From positions 1 to 64,000 of the forward strand of contig NZ_LWMW01000087.1 of assembly GCF_001639285.1 (NCBI RefSeq): 64,000 nt of DNA, read 5' to 3'. Source of the stretch: Methanobrevibacter cuticularis (lineage in GTDB: Archaea > Methanobacteriota > Methanobacteria > Methanobacteriales > Methanobacteriaceae). Made by a program: the position numbers and the translations under genes. The notes beneath the pieces are model-generated. The model worked only from the letters and a program-made list of their open reading frames with translations. It was not told the origin of the DNA and did no database searches. Of this stretch, positions 29,847-39,369 are shown piece by piece; position 1 is the stretch's first letter; each line of letters starts with the position of its first letter.

Positions 29847-29939
29847 CATAGAAAGGTTTAATTGGACCTTAGTAAGTCCTTAAACTACTACTTTACTCAG
29901 CCATGACCTGAGCATGTCGATAAATTAAAAGGTGAAAAT

Positions 29940-30086
29940 ATGAGACAATGCAAGTTTATAATTAGATGTGTGAAATGTGATTATGAAGAGCCAGACAAAT
30001 ATACTGAAAATTGTGATTTTGAAGGAAATGATTCAGGGATAGTTTGTTCTAATTGTGGAGGAGAAATGTATTATTGTCTTGAATGA
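29940..30086 (+). CDS. Small zinc-ribbon protein, 48 residues
   Basis: ATG 29940 with GGTGA ribosome binding site 4 nt away. The frame MRQCKFIIRCVKCDYEEPDK continues to CSNCGGEMYYCLE. CxxC pairs at 10-13 and 36-39 predict one zinc site. No family recognised. The preceding gap holds two short hairpins (GGAC/GTCC and CTCAG/CTGAG). Confidence 0.6.
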   Translation: MRQCKFIIRCVKCDYEEPDKYTENCDFEGNDSGIVCSNCGGEMYYCLE

Positions 30087-30438
30087 TTATTTTAGATGAA
30101 AAATATAAAAAATTATTTTATAAGTTAAATCATATAGTGGGAAGGTATTGGATATATGTCCATCCGTAAAATTAGAAAATCATGGTCATCAACAGGAAAT
30201 GAATCAATATATACAAAATTAAATAGATTCTTATAAACTGTCAGGGAAAAATTAGCATATTAAAAAAGACCATGCAACTGAAATACTGATGGTTTATTTA
30301 AAAATTATAGCCTATTTTTTCCAGATTTTCTTTTATTTAAAACATTATATTATCATGATATGATTACAAGTTTGTTAACTATGATCTATAAAAATTTTGA
30401 GCTTTTTTTATTATTTAAGATTACAATGGTGTTGAAAA
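30087..30438. other. Intergenic region before the GIY-YIG gene
   Basis: 352 bp, AT-rich. Only a 25-codon frame at 30156 is present, which I do not count as a gene. No inverted repeat of note. Confidence 0.4.
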
Positions 30439-31347
30439 ATGACTTATATATATGCACATTTCTTTAGTAATGGAGATAAATATGTTGGGATCTCTAATCA
30501 TCCTGAAGAACGATGGAAAGAGGGTTTTGATTCAAATAATTCAAGACAATATAATCATAAGGTTTTAATAGCTAATGAAAAATATGATAGGTTAAGTTTA
30601 GTGATTAGTGAGAACTTACCAAGGCGAATAGCTGAAACAATGGAAGCTATATTAATAAATGGTTTTGATGATTTTAATTTGAATATAAAAGATGAGATAA
30701 TACCAAATTTACATGGGAATGATGTTGTTTGTATTTATACTGAGAATTTTTCGCATGTTTATCCAAAAATCGATGGAGAAATATTATATCATTCCCCAGA
30801 AATAGAAGAAAATAATAATTATCAATTATACGTGGGAAAAGTGTTAACAAGAATAGAAATAGAAGAAATAAAAAAAGAAAAAGAAAAAATAGTAAAAGAG
30901 GAAATAAAAGAAGAATATGATAAAATAAAGGACGAAATCTCTGAAAAAGAGTTTTGGGAAAAGTACAATGAAAAAAAGAAGGAATATGGAGATATAAATT
31001 TTTTGAATGGAGTTGATATGGCTAGATCTATTGTAAGTGAATATATCATCGAAATAGCAAGAAGAAAAAGGAAAGAAGAAGAAAGAAGAGAAGAAAGAAG
31101 ATTATGTAAATTAGCACAACAAAATGGAGTAAGTGTGCATGAAATAAAAAGACTAGAAAAAATAGAAAAGGAAAGAGAGAGAAAAATGAAATATATGGGT
31201 AATGGAAAAGGAGGAGTAAATTTAGGAAAAATATTAGAAAATAATAAAAAAGGACATAGAATTGAAGAAAACTATGGTAATGGAAAAGGAGGAGTAAATT
31301 TAGGAAAAATATTAGAAAATAATAAAAAAGGGCATAGATGGGGGTAA
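30439..31347 (+). CDS. GIY-YIG-like endonuclease with duplicated C-terminal motif
   Basis: 302 residues. The N-terminal domain begins MTYIYAHFFSNGDKYVGISN, a GIY-YIG pattern (YIY, then YVG), with an Arg in the HPEERW helix and a Glu in AETMEAILI as likely metal ligand. Residues about 140-240 are a highly charged coiled coil. The end has two copies of a motif (GNGKGGVNLGKILENNKKGH) in near-identical DNA, similar in style to the NUMOD DNA-binding motifs of homing endonucleases. It is probably a free-standing DNA nuclease. A decayed second copy follows. Confidence 0.7.
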   Translation: MTYIYAHFFSNGDKYVGISNHPEERWKEGFDSNNSRQYNHKVLIANEKYDRLSLVISENLPRRIAETMEAILINGFDDFNLNIKDEIIPNLHGNDVVCIYTENFSHVYPKIDGEILYHSPEIEENNNYQLYVGKVLTRIEIEEIKKEKEKIVKEEIKEEYDKIKDEISEKEFWEKYNEKKKEYGDINFLNGVDMARSIVSEYIIEIARRKRKEEERREERRLCKLAQQNGVSVHEIKRLEKIEKERERKMKYMGNGKGGVNLGKILENNKKGHRIEENYGNGKGGVNLGKILENNKKGHRWG

Positions 31348-31363
31348 AAATAATTAGGGAAAT

Positions 31364-31618
31364 ATGAAAATGACCGATGAGGAAATAGAATGGTGAAAAA
31401 GGCGATATAGGAAGAAAAATGGAGAATATGAGGTTGAAAGAGAAAATTATGAGATTTACGATGAAATACTAGAACAATATAATAAAATTAAAAAAAATTT
31501 CTAAAGAAGAAATTTTAGTAAAGATGGACGAACTAAAAGAAAACATAAAGATATAGATTTTATGGGTGATATTGACATAGCCATGATTATTGTAGGAGAA
31601 TATAGTAGTATTTTTTAA
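31364..31618 (+). pseudogene. Decayed copy of the GIY-YIG gene middle part
   Basis: The frames encode YNKIKKN, then after a shift HKDIDFMGDIDIAMIIVGEY. These align with YDKIKDE and GDINFLNGVDMARSIVSEY in the neighbour. Stops and frame changes show it is dead. Confidence 0.65.
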
Positions 31619-31621
31619 AAA

Positions 31622-31759
31622 TTATTTTGGCACAAAACTCTCGCATGAATCATTGTCTCCTTTCAGTTCTCCTGTTAAAGTACAGCCAGCACTCCAGCGC
31701 CCTATCCTATAATAATCATCTACAAGGCCGTAGTATATACAATTTTTACAGAAACCCAT
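31622..31759 (-). CDS. Cys-rich small protein, 45 residues
   Basis: MGFCKNCIYYGLVDDYYRIG, then CTLTGELKGDNDSCESFVPK. Four Cys in a CxxC...C...C arrangement suggest a small metal site, similar to short proteins found in many anaerobes. The ATG lies 24 nt from the 31.8-kb AT-rich region, with no strong ribosome binding site. Codon use fits a gene: no in-frame stops and G/C placement unlike the surrounding DNA. Confidence 0.5.
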   Translation of the reverse strand: MGFCKNCIYYGLVDDYYRIGRWSAGCTLTGELKGDNDSCESFVPK

Positions 31760-32639
31760 ATTGAATCACAAGAGTTATTTATATTTTTTAGATTATTTAT
31801 ATTTTTTCACCAATCAATACACATATAATGTTCTGATTGGGCTATATATGGAAGTAGTTTAATTATATTTGATTATATCAAGATAAATCTCAATCAGGCG
31901 TTAGATTAGGTTTAAAGCAGATGAAAAGTGTGGAAAAAATTAAATAATTGTAATAGTAACTTCAAATAAAATATAAAGAATTTTAACAGATATAAATAAT
32001 ATAAAATTAAATATACAAAAATGAAGTAATATAGTGTAGTAAGGCTGATTGAATATTGATGGTTTATTGTTTTAATAATTTTGACATATGGAAGATTATT
32101 TCTTAGATGAACTGATTTATTGTTCTTTGTTTAAAAAATCGGATGTTTTTTGTGAGTTATAGGTAAGCACAGTTTGAAGAAATGTCGCCCTGCTTATTCT
32201 AGAGATGCCTTTTTTTATGAAAGGTTTTTTTTATTCTTCATCTGCTGAACCATTTTTATTATTATAGACTAATTAATAGTGGCTATTGATAATAATGATA
32301 GCTATTATAGATTCTTATTAATTTTATTAACCATTACTTTTATTATTTTTGATATCGTCATAGAAAATTCATATGAAACAAATGTTTATCATTCATAGAG
32401 TAGTTTACTTTTTTTAGAGAATACGTCTAATTTTTGTGCTGGCGGTTCACAGGAGACCTGTTATTATGTTCATAGCTGATTTTTGGATAATTTTTTTGAA
32501 AGTCATTGTAGTAAAATTATAGTCTTAAAGTAGTTTATTATTTTTGTTATAAAAAAGTTGCTGTGTGTTCTTTATTTTTAATTTATTGCTTAATTATCAG
32601 TTGTATGAAGAATTTATTTTTTAACACTATAAAATTTGT

Positions 32640-33130
32640 TTTTCGTTACATTTTTTTAAAGGGATGATAAGGCTTATTTTCTTGATTTGATGGGTTTAGC
32701 TTCCTATTACATTTTTTGAGTGTAATGAAAAATAAAAACTGTAATGGTTTTAAAGCGCGACTCTTGGGTCTTAAGGATTGTGGAGAAAAGAGAGTCCTTG
32801 GAAAAAATTTCATTACAGTTATATAAATATATAATTATTATATAATACTCTAATAATATATTTATATATATGGATACTGGAATTCATAGACTTTTATATA
32901 TAGGGGGTCTTAATTTGAAAAACTGTAATGGGAAAAATCAATATTTTAACTTCTCTTCCACACACCTTTAAGAGCTTTAGTCGCGAAATGAAAATTAAAA
33001 AATCTAATAAAATAATAATATATGATATATTAAAAAATAAAAAGAAAATATAGTTTTTATTAAAAAAATAGCTGATTTTAGATGTTTTAAAAAATCTGTA
33101 ATCAGTATATTAAAAAGTGTAATGAAAAAA
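32640..33130. other. Candidate replication origin with TGTAAT iterons
   Basis: The gap 31760-33140 holds no ORF. Its right part contains about seven copies of TGTAAT or ATTACA in both orientations (near 32648, 32705, 32720, 32738, 32811, 32920, 33102, 33117), including AACTGTAATGG at 32736 facing its inverted copy CATTACAGTT at 32811. An AT-only stretch (32820-32870) follows. Beside a primase-helicase gene this looks like a plasmid-type origin. The part left of 32640 shows nothing I can name. Confidence 0.4.
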
Positions 33131-33140
33131 AATAAAAGTG

Positions 33141-36100
33141 TTAAAGCCCTAATACCTCAATAGGAATATTAACATATCGTATATTCTTTCCATCACTATC
33201 GATTCCGGTGTTATGTTCTTTGAAGAGATTTAATATAGTTCGGATATTCATATTATCGAATTTATGACCTTCTTTCCTTAATCTCTTATTTATTTTACCT
33301 GTAACTCTAAGATACTTATTATTACTAGTCATGGATAAGTAAGGTATTCTTTGTTCCTCAACAACTCTAATGAATTTAGGCTCTCTACTTTTTTGAAGTT
33401 TTTGGTTTCCTAAAGTTTCATCTTCAGGTAGTTCGCCACGATATCTATCTTCATAGTTAAAGTCTTTAATTATTACATCAAGGATCGCTTGTCTATACAT
33501 ATCATCAATATTCTTATTCAGATTTTCGCTATCGTCGTATTCTAATAAGACTTCTTCAATACTTAAACTTTCTAAGAATGAATTAAGTATATCTTCAAAG
33601 ATTTCTTTTTGGTATTTTTCCTTAACTTGATGGAAGAATTCTCTGCCAAAAGCTTCAAAAGCTCCAAAGTCAGAGTTTTTGTAACCTTCATTATCGCTGA
33701 CATTAAAAAGTTCTTTAAACTCTTTTCCTTTATCTAAAGAGACATCTTCAGGACCAAAAGACATATTAAGAACTCTTTTTACCTCAGATTTTTCAGTAGA
33801 CTCATAATAAGTATTACTGGTAAATATAGCTATAGAAAGCGCTAGTTGCTCTTTTTGAACCCATTCACCATCGATCCATTCATGTTTACTTCTTGATGAG
33901 TTTCTATCACGAACAGATTTAATCATAGGACGTAATTCGTTATCAGAAAGTAGAGCATCTGCTTCATCTATTAAATCCGGCCAACTGGATACTTTTAATA
34001 CTGCTGCAAGATTAGCTGCATTTGATACATCTGTTCCTTTTCGACGACCTTCTTTTCCCCATGTAAGATTACATATTAAACACAAGGCAGTTTTACCTGC
34101 GTCAGATTCGCCTATAAGGTTAAAAAACTTAATATACCCCCCATTTATTTGTCTATCACGTATAAGGTAGGCAAAAGGAGCTGATAGATACCATTTAAAG
34201 ATAGTAGCTATTTTACTCTTATCTTGAATAGAAGTATGCTTAAACAGTTTTTTTAGAACTTCAATAGCTTTGTTTAATTCATCTTTTGTTGGTCTTTCTA
34301 CTTCTTTAACTCTGTTGTTTTCAAACCAGCAGAGTTCATTGTTATGGGTGAAGATTCCATCAGCTGATGAATAAAAGCCGTGTTCATAATTTACTTTATT
34401 TTCTATGATAAAGTTCATAACTCCTAATATAGCTTTTTTAGTTGTATCAGTTTTGCCTTGTACACCGATGATATTATCTATGTTTTCAATAAATTTTTTA
34501 GTTTTATCGAATTTAATTTTTTTAAATCCTTCTTTAGAGATAATTTCAGCTTCTTTAACATCTTTTTCACCAAGAACATCTTCTAAAATGGTCAAGCCAA
34601 TAAATGCGAATTGGCCAATAAGATCTATGTCCCTTTCTCCATAGATATCTGTTTTTACCTGTTCACCAGTTAAAGTAAATTCTGATTTAGCTATACTCCT
34701 TTCTTCAATAACCTTCATCTCTTTAACAATACTATCATTTATGACATATAGATTATTCATTAAATTAATTTTGTTTAAGGTGTCGTTGGATATTCCACGA
34801 GCCTTTTCACTATACTTAATATAATCATAATTCCTTGAATTATGAGCTAACTTCTCTTTTGCAGAAGAAATACCATTATCCTTAGTATCTTTTCCAAGTC
34901 TACCTTTTAGATGCTTTAAAAATAATGATACTGCATTTTTACAAACTGTAACACTAAAATAATTAGTAGCTTGACCGATATACTGATTTCTGTTAGATTC
35001 TGATTCATCTAAGAATTTTTGGAAAACATTTGGAGTGATATTGAAAGATAAATCATGAGACCATCCATAATGGTAGCCCATCTTATCTTGCATAACAACA
35101 AGATATGCAAGTGTATCAATATTATATTCTTCAATATTTTCTAAAACTTCTAAACACTTTTCATCAGGATTTTTCTGCTTTAGTGCTTGTCTAATCCAAT
35201 ACTCGCCATCATATAATATGAACAGTTTGTTTTCTTCTAAAATCATCTCATCAGTACTTAGTTCTTCCCATATAGGGTTACATATATTATCGACAACATC
35301 TGCATTTTCCTTTTGAAAAAGATTATAGAAAAATTCTTTTGTTGAGTCGAGAGCTTCTGGAATACAAAATTCATCTATTGCTTTTTGTAAACCAGTTATT
35401 CCAGATATAGTGTCATAGCTAACACTGTATTGTTGATTTATATCTACACTTATTTTTGCAAGATTCTGCTCTATTGGGAGTTCTTTAAATATTTGATAAA
35501 CCTCATCTGTATCGTAACCAGCTCTTCTGAAATTAGCTATTAGCTTATATCCAAAAGAGTTCATATTTCCTTCACGATAACAGTTTAAAATATTCTCCTG
35601 TAACTCATCAAGGTCATAATCACCTTTTTCATAAGAATAATTTCTTTTACTATTTTTAGAAGATTCTTTATCTGTTTTTAAAGGTTTTTCCTCTGTTGTA
35701 TCTACACTATCTGTGTCTAAGCTATATGTAAATCCTGCTTTTACAAATGCATTTTTTAATTCTGCATTTATATCTTCTACAGGTTTCATCTTTAACAGTT
35801 CGACAGGTTCATCATCTACAAAAGTATACTTTTCTGTTGGTGAGCATGATACATATTTTACTCCACCTTTAGAAAAGACTTCTATAAATTCTTTGTTCCT
35901 ATCTTTTGTGTTGCTTATTTCATTTATTCTGAGTCCTTCAAATTCTGAATCTTCAGGAAACTTTAGGTTATTCAGATGATAAACTTGTTTTGTTAACACT
36001 TGTTGTTTAGTTACATACCATAGGTGGTATCCTCCACCTTGACTTTTTTCTGCAAAGAAATCAAAGTCGGCATTTTCGCTAATAGCTTCGTATAGCTCAT

Positions 36101-36542
36101 CACAGGAACGTTTTCTAATTTCATCATCTGTGTCATCTTTGGTTTTGTAGCCGTCGATGTCGACACATGCGAGTCTGAGTCCACCATCATCTTTTTGAAG
36201 AAATTCTTTGTTTGATCCTCTACCGATTAGCACACACCAGCCTTCTGGTTTTGCCACATCTTTATCATTAAGTTTGCCATTAGAAATATCTATTAACTCT
36301 TCAAATGAATCAAATGGGCTTTTATCCCAAAAGAATGCATGAGAGAAGAATTTTTTCTCTTCTCTATTTTCTAACCATTTTTTGGCATCTTCATCTATTC
36401 TTGAAAAGGAAAAACCTATATTATGATAGCTTCCGTCTTCTGGAGTTGCGAAAACCGCGGGAGTTCCTTTATCAGCAGCAGGGTAAAGGTTTATAATACT
36501 TTTTTTCCATACTTCTTTTAAATCACTAATCTTGTTAAACAC
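33141..36542 (-). CDS. Primase-polymerase/helicase replication protein
   Basis: 1133 residues starting with GTG, preceded by AAAGGAG. The N-terminal 260 residues look like an archaeo-eukaryotic primase-polymerase: RLACVDIDGYK with the DxD metal ligands and GGGYHLWYV with the conserved His. The middle is a large helical linker. An ATPase lies at about 820-900, with Walker A NLIGESDAGKTALC, Walker B SWPDLIDEADALL and a sensor-like SIAIFTSN. A C-terminal winged helix is likely. It probably primes and unwinds element DNA, as with plasmid pRN1-type proteins. An overlapping 31-residue frame precedes it. Confidence 0.82.
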   Translation of the reverse strand: MFNKISDLKEVWKKSIINLYPAADKGTPAVFATPEDGSYHNIGFSFSRIDEDAKKWLENREEKKFFSHAFFWDKSPFDSFEELIDISNGKLNDKDVAKPEGWCVLIGRGSNKEFLQKDDGGLRLACVDIDGYKTKDDTDDEIRKRSCDELYEAISENADFDFFAEKSQGGGYHLWYVTKQQVLTKQVYHLNNLKFPEDSEFEGLRINEISNTKDRNKEFIEVFSKGGVKYVSCSPTEKYTFVDDEPVELLKMKPVEDINAELKNAFVKAGFTYSLDTDSVDTTEEKPLKTDKESSKNSKRNYSYEKGDYDLDELQENILNCYREGNMNSFGYKLIANFRRAGYDTDEVYQIFKELPIEQNLAKISVDINQQYSVSYDTISGITGLQKAIDEFCIPEALDSTKEFFYNLFQKENADVVDNICNPIWEELSTDEMILEENKLFILYDGEYWIRQALKQKNPDEKCLEVLENIEEYNIDTLAYLVVMQDKMGYHYGWSHDLSFNITPNVFQKFLDESESNRNQYIGQATNYFSVTVCKNAVSLFLKHLKGRLGKDTKDNGISSAKEKLAHNSRNYDYIKYSEKARGISNDTLNKINLMNNLYVINDSIVKEMKVIEERSIAKSEFTLTGEQVKTDIYGERDIDLIGQFAFIGLTILEDVLGEKDVKEAEIISKEGFKKIKFDKTKKFIENIDNIIGVQGKTDTTKKAILGVMNFIIENKVNYEHGFYSSADGIFTHNNELCWFENNRVKEVERPTKDELNKAIEVLKKLFKHTSIQDKSKIATIFKWYLSAPFAYLIRDRQINGGYIKFFNLIGESDAGKTALCLICNLTWGKEGRRKGTDVSNAANLAAVLKVSSWPDLIDEADALLSDNELRPMIKSVRDRNSSRSKHEWIDGEWVQKEQLALSIAIFTSNTYYESTEKSEVKRVLNMSFGPEDVSLDKGKEFKELFNVSDNEGYKNSDFGAFEAFGREFFHQVKEKYQKEIFEDILNSFLESLSIEEVLLEYDDSENLNKNIDDMYRQAILDVIIKDFNYEDRYRGELPEDETLGNQKLQKSREPKFIRVVEEQRIPYLSMTSNNKYLRVTGKINKRLRKEGHKFDNMNIRTILNLFKEHNTGIDSDGKNIRYVNIPIEVLGL

Positions 36543-36630
36543 AAGACCAACTCCTTTCTGTAAAGAGTTGATTCTCTTTTCTTTCTTCTGCTTTTATTCC
36601 ATATAAAAGCATTTTAATATTTATTATCAT
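36535..36630 (-). CDS. 31-residue leader ORF overlapping the primase start
   Basis: ATG 36630 has a good GGTGA ribosome binding site and starts MIINIKMLLYGIKAEERKEN. Its stop overlaps the primase GTG start by 8 nt, so ribosomes finishing it could reinitiate on the large gene. It is either a leader peptide that sets replication-protein level or a small protein. Confidence 0.45.
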   Translation of the reverse strand: MIINIKMLLYGIKAEERKENQLFTERSWSCV

Positions 36631-36823
36631 TTTTTCACCTATTATAATCAAAGTGATGCGTAAAATAGTTTTTTCATAATAAGATATTTTTAGTTAGATA
36701 ATATGAGAAAAAATGGACATAAGCAATTAGATACTTAAAATAATAATCTTTAAATAAGAAAAAGAATATATTATATTTAAGTAAATGCTATATCATTTGC
36801 TTATATGTTTGGTTTCTCATTAT

Positions 36824-36867
36824 AAGTTGAAATAATAATATCTAGACCATATTATATTTTTCAACTT
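36824..36867. other. Long imperfect inverted repeat
   Basis: About 18 bp arms beginning AAGTTGAAA and ending TTTCAACTT with a short loop, in the gap 36631-37321 upstream of the primase. A smaller one (AAGTAAATG/CATTTGCTT) lies just left at about 36780-36802. These may be binding sites or an origin-type cruciform. The rest of the gap is featureless AT-rich DNA. Confidence 0.4.
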
Positions 36868-37321
36868 CTAACCAAATATCTTTTTTATAAAATTTTATCA
36901 ACCACTTCTTTTGTTTTTTTTGTTTTTAGTAATAGAGAATTTTAATTCACATTATTTTATAAATAACACTAATATTTTAGTTATTCTCTAATTTAAATAT
37001 CGTATTTTAATTTTATCTATAATAATCATTATATATTAATAAGAAAAAAATTTTAATATAATTTTTAACCTATTATCTCTATTACATTATTTTCACTCAC
37101 TAAATCTTTAATAGATTTTATAAGCAATAAATATATAGGTTTTTTATCTTATTTATAGCTTTCTGAGACGGTTTTCAGTGGTTTAAAAGTGTATAAATTG
37201 ACTTTTTATTGAAAAAAGTGTTTTGAATATGGTGCTTTTCATAAATTTTGCACCATCTTCTATACAAAAAATTAATGTTTTTTAATTTTTTCTAGTTTTT
37301 TAAATTTTATATGATATTTTT

Positions 37322-37858
37322 TTGGTGCAAATAAAAGAAAAAATATATCTTGAAAATTCTACATATCATATTATTATGTTTGATGATGAGTTTTCTATTC
37401 CAGAAGAAGCTAGAGCAATGAATGTTTTTAGAACTATTCGTTGGCCTAAAAGTGAGATATATTGCCCAAAATGTAAATCAACTAAAATTCATGATAAAGG
37501 ACTAAGGTATGATACTCGTAGATATCAATGCCAAGAAAAAGATTGTGCTCATAATTTTAGTGATACAGATGGTACTGATTTTCATTATAGTAAGCTTACT
37601 ATGGGCGAAATTTTTTATATTTTATTTAATATTAATTACAAATCTGTAAAAGTAATGTCTGAAGAATTAGAGCGTTCACGATCAGCAGTTAATGACTTAG
37701 TTAATAAATTCAAGGAATCTTTTGAAAAAAATGAGGATTTGGAATATGATGTTGAAGAGGAGGAAGATGATTTAACTATAAATGAAGTAAATGAAATTCC
37801 TACTGCTCCAATGGGAAGAATTCTTAAAAATGCAGGTAGCCATAGAAAATTGAAATAA
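37322..37858 (+). CDS. Zinc-ribbon HTH protein like IS1595 transposase N-terminus
   Basis: 178 residues from TTG 37322 (GTG 37325 also possible; the frame is closed upstream at 37301). YCPKCKSTKIHDKGLRYDTR, then YQCQEKDCAHNFSDTDGT is the zinc ribbon that begins IS1595-type transposases. A helix-turn-helix (SVKVMSEELERSRSAVNDLV) and an acidic tail follow. The DDE nuclease domain is missing and no remnant follows. It may be a regulator recruited from a transposase, or a truncated relic. The coding frame looks intact. Confidence 0.6.
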   Translation: MVQIKEKIYLENSTYHIIMFDDEFSIPEEARAMNVFRTIRWPKSEIYCPKCKSTKIHDKGLRYDTRRYQCQEKDCAHNFSDTDGTDFHYSKLTMGEIFYILFNINYKSVKVMSEELERSRSAVNDLVNKFKESFEKNEDLEYDVEEEEDDLTINEVNEIPTAPMGRILKNAGSHRKLK

Positions 37859-37928
37859 ATATATAATTTTTCAAACCTTTCTTTTTGTTCACCATGATTA
37901 TATAATAAATTTTTTAGAGAGTATATTT

Positions 37929-38277
37929 TCACCATTTAATAGATTTATAACCCATTTTCATATCTTCATTATCTACTCTTGTGTATATTTGGGTAGTAGC
38001 TATGTTTGTATGCCCGAGTAGCTGTTGTACTTCATTCATAGGTCTTTTAGCTATGTTCAGTAAGTATATTGCGGAGCTGTGTCGTGGTGTATGTGGTGTT
38101 AGTTTCTCTTGATAGTTTGTGCTTTTTCCTTGTTCTTTTAGTCTTTTATCTGTTTTTATTGCCCATTTTAACAAGATTTTCAATAACTCTTATTGATAGA
38201 GGTTTACCATATTTATTTGTAAATAGATAGTCAGTTTTGTCTTTTATTTTTTTGTAAAATGTTCCTAAAATCTTCAT
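37929..38277 (-). pseudogene. Frameshifted XerC-like integrase remnant
   Basis: The first part (MKILGTFYKKIKDKTDYLFT, then NKYGKPLSIRVIENLVK) lies in one frame. The rest (WAIKTDKRLKEQGK, LTPHTPRHSSAIYLL with HxxR, LLGHTNIATTQIYTRV with GH and Tyr) lies in another, changing near 38180. Together they form the C-terminal half of a tyrosine recombinase. The N-terminal half with the first Arg is absent. It is divergent from the mini-integrase gene. Confidence 0.8.
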
Positions 38278-38426
38278 AATAGGAACAAAATTTTCCACAT
38301 AGAGCTACATACTTATAAGAATTAACATGAAACATATTATTTTCTGTTCCTTAGTATAAATATTTATATGTTATCAGGAACTATATTTAGTTAATGAAGC
38401 TAGAAATTTAGCTGAAAAGGAGGAAC
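38261..38426 (+). promoter_or_regulatory. AGGAAC operator cluster of mini-integrase 1
   Basis: Five AGGAAC half-sites: GTTCCT at 38261 facing AGGAAC at 38281; GTTCCT at 38346 facing AGGAAC at 38376 (36 bp end to end, enclosing TATAAATA at 38355); and AGGAAC at 38421, 10 nt before the gene start. The 36-bp arrangement recurs before mini-integrase 2. Confidence 0.65.
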
Positions 38427-38435
38427 ATTTTTCTT

Positions 38436-39005
38436 ATGATAAATTTAAACAAAGAAGAAATCATCATATTATTATATAAGATTAAGGAAGATCCAAAACA
38501 TTTTGAGAAATACTTATTCTACAAGCTACAATACTTCTATGCTCGACGAAGTCAAGAAATAGCTACACTAAAAATAAATGATATTAATTTCATAGCTAAT
38601 GAGATAACATTTCACATAGCTAAGAAAAAAGAAAACACTAAACTAACTTTAACAATGATAAAAGACATTGATAAAGATATTAAAAAAATAATTGAAAAAA
38701 ATGGACTAAAAGACGATGATTATGTATTCTTAAAGGGGTCTAATGAGGAAAATTTTAAACGGAATATGCGAACATACTTAGAGCGAAATAGTGAAAAATT
38801 AATAGCTAAAATAACTAATAAATCTAATATTAGTTTGAATACTCATGATTTTAGACGTTTAAGAGGTCAACATTTATATCTTGCAGGTAATAGTATAGAA
38901 ATAATTCAAAAATTATATTATCATAAATCAGTAGATCAAACATTAGATTATCTTCAAATACACGAAATCGAAGTCAATAGAATGTTGCTAGAAGATACTA
39001 GTTAG
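38436..39005 (+). CDS. Mini-integrase 1, catalytic domain only
   Basis: 189 residues, less than half the usual size. It lacks the core-binding domain but keeps the active-site pattern: Arg37/38 (YARRSQEIATLK), H137-x-x-R140 (THDFRRLRGQH), His163 (YYHKSVDQT) and Tyr172 (DYLQ). Start ATG has GGAGG upstream. It is about 60% identical by eye to the protein at 46157-46690 in element 2. It may act as a small recombinase on element sites or as a directionality partner of the full integrase. Confidence 0.75.
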   Translation: MINLNKEEIIILLYKIKEDPKHFEKYLFYKLQYFYARRSQEIATLKINDINFIANEITFHIAKKKENTKLTLTMIKDIDKDIKKIIEKNGLKDDDYVFLKGSNEENFKRNMRTYLERNSEKLIAKITNKSNISLNTHDFRRLRGQHLYLAGNSIEIIQKLYYHKSVDQTLDYLQIHEIEVNRMLLEDTS

Positions 39006-39369
39006 CTATATGTTGAAAATATATAAAAATAGAAAAGTAAACCATTAGCTATTTGGATATTATTCCTGAAAAAAGTGTTGTTTTATTTATTAACTAAGGA
39101 ATATTAGGATACAGACCCATGTTTATGTTGTACATGCAGTTTTTTACAGAATTTTTTAAAACGCATCATTATTAATTAAAGTATGTATGTACTACACTTT
39201 CTATACGAGAAGTAGTAGCACACTATATAATATGTAAAAAAACCTGTAAAAAGTAATATTTAGTATAGGTATTGTAGAAAAATAAAATCATGATTAATTA
39301 ATAAAGATTAAAAAGTAGCTATTGAAATATAAGATGATAGGAATTAAAATAAAAATTAGACTTAATTTA
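39006..39369. other. Intergenic region between convergent genes
   Basis: 364 bp between the mini-integrase and the nuclease gene. It includes an imperfect inverted repeat with ACTAC and GTAGT near 39190-39212, possibly a terminator or recombination site. No ORF. Confidence 0.35.

Noticed and set aside
30156-30233. 25-codon frame beginning MSIRKIRKSWSS
   Set aside because: Too short and without a ribosome binding site or any recognisable family.
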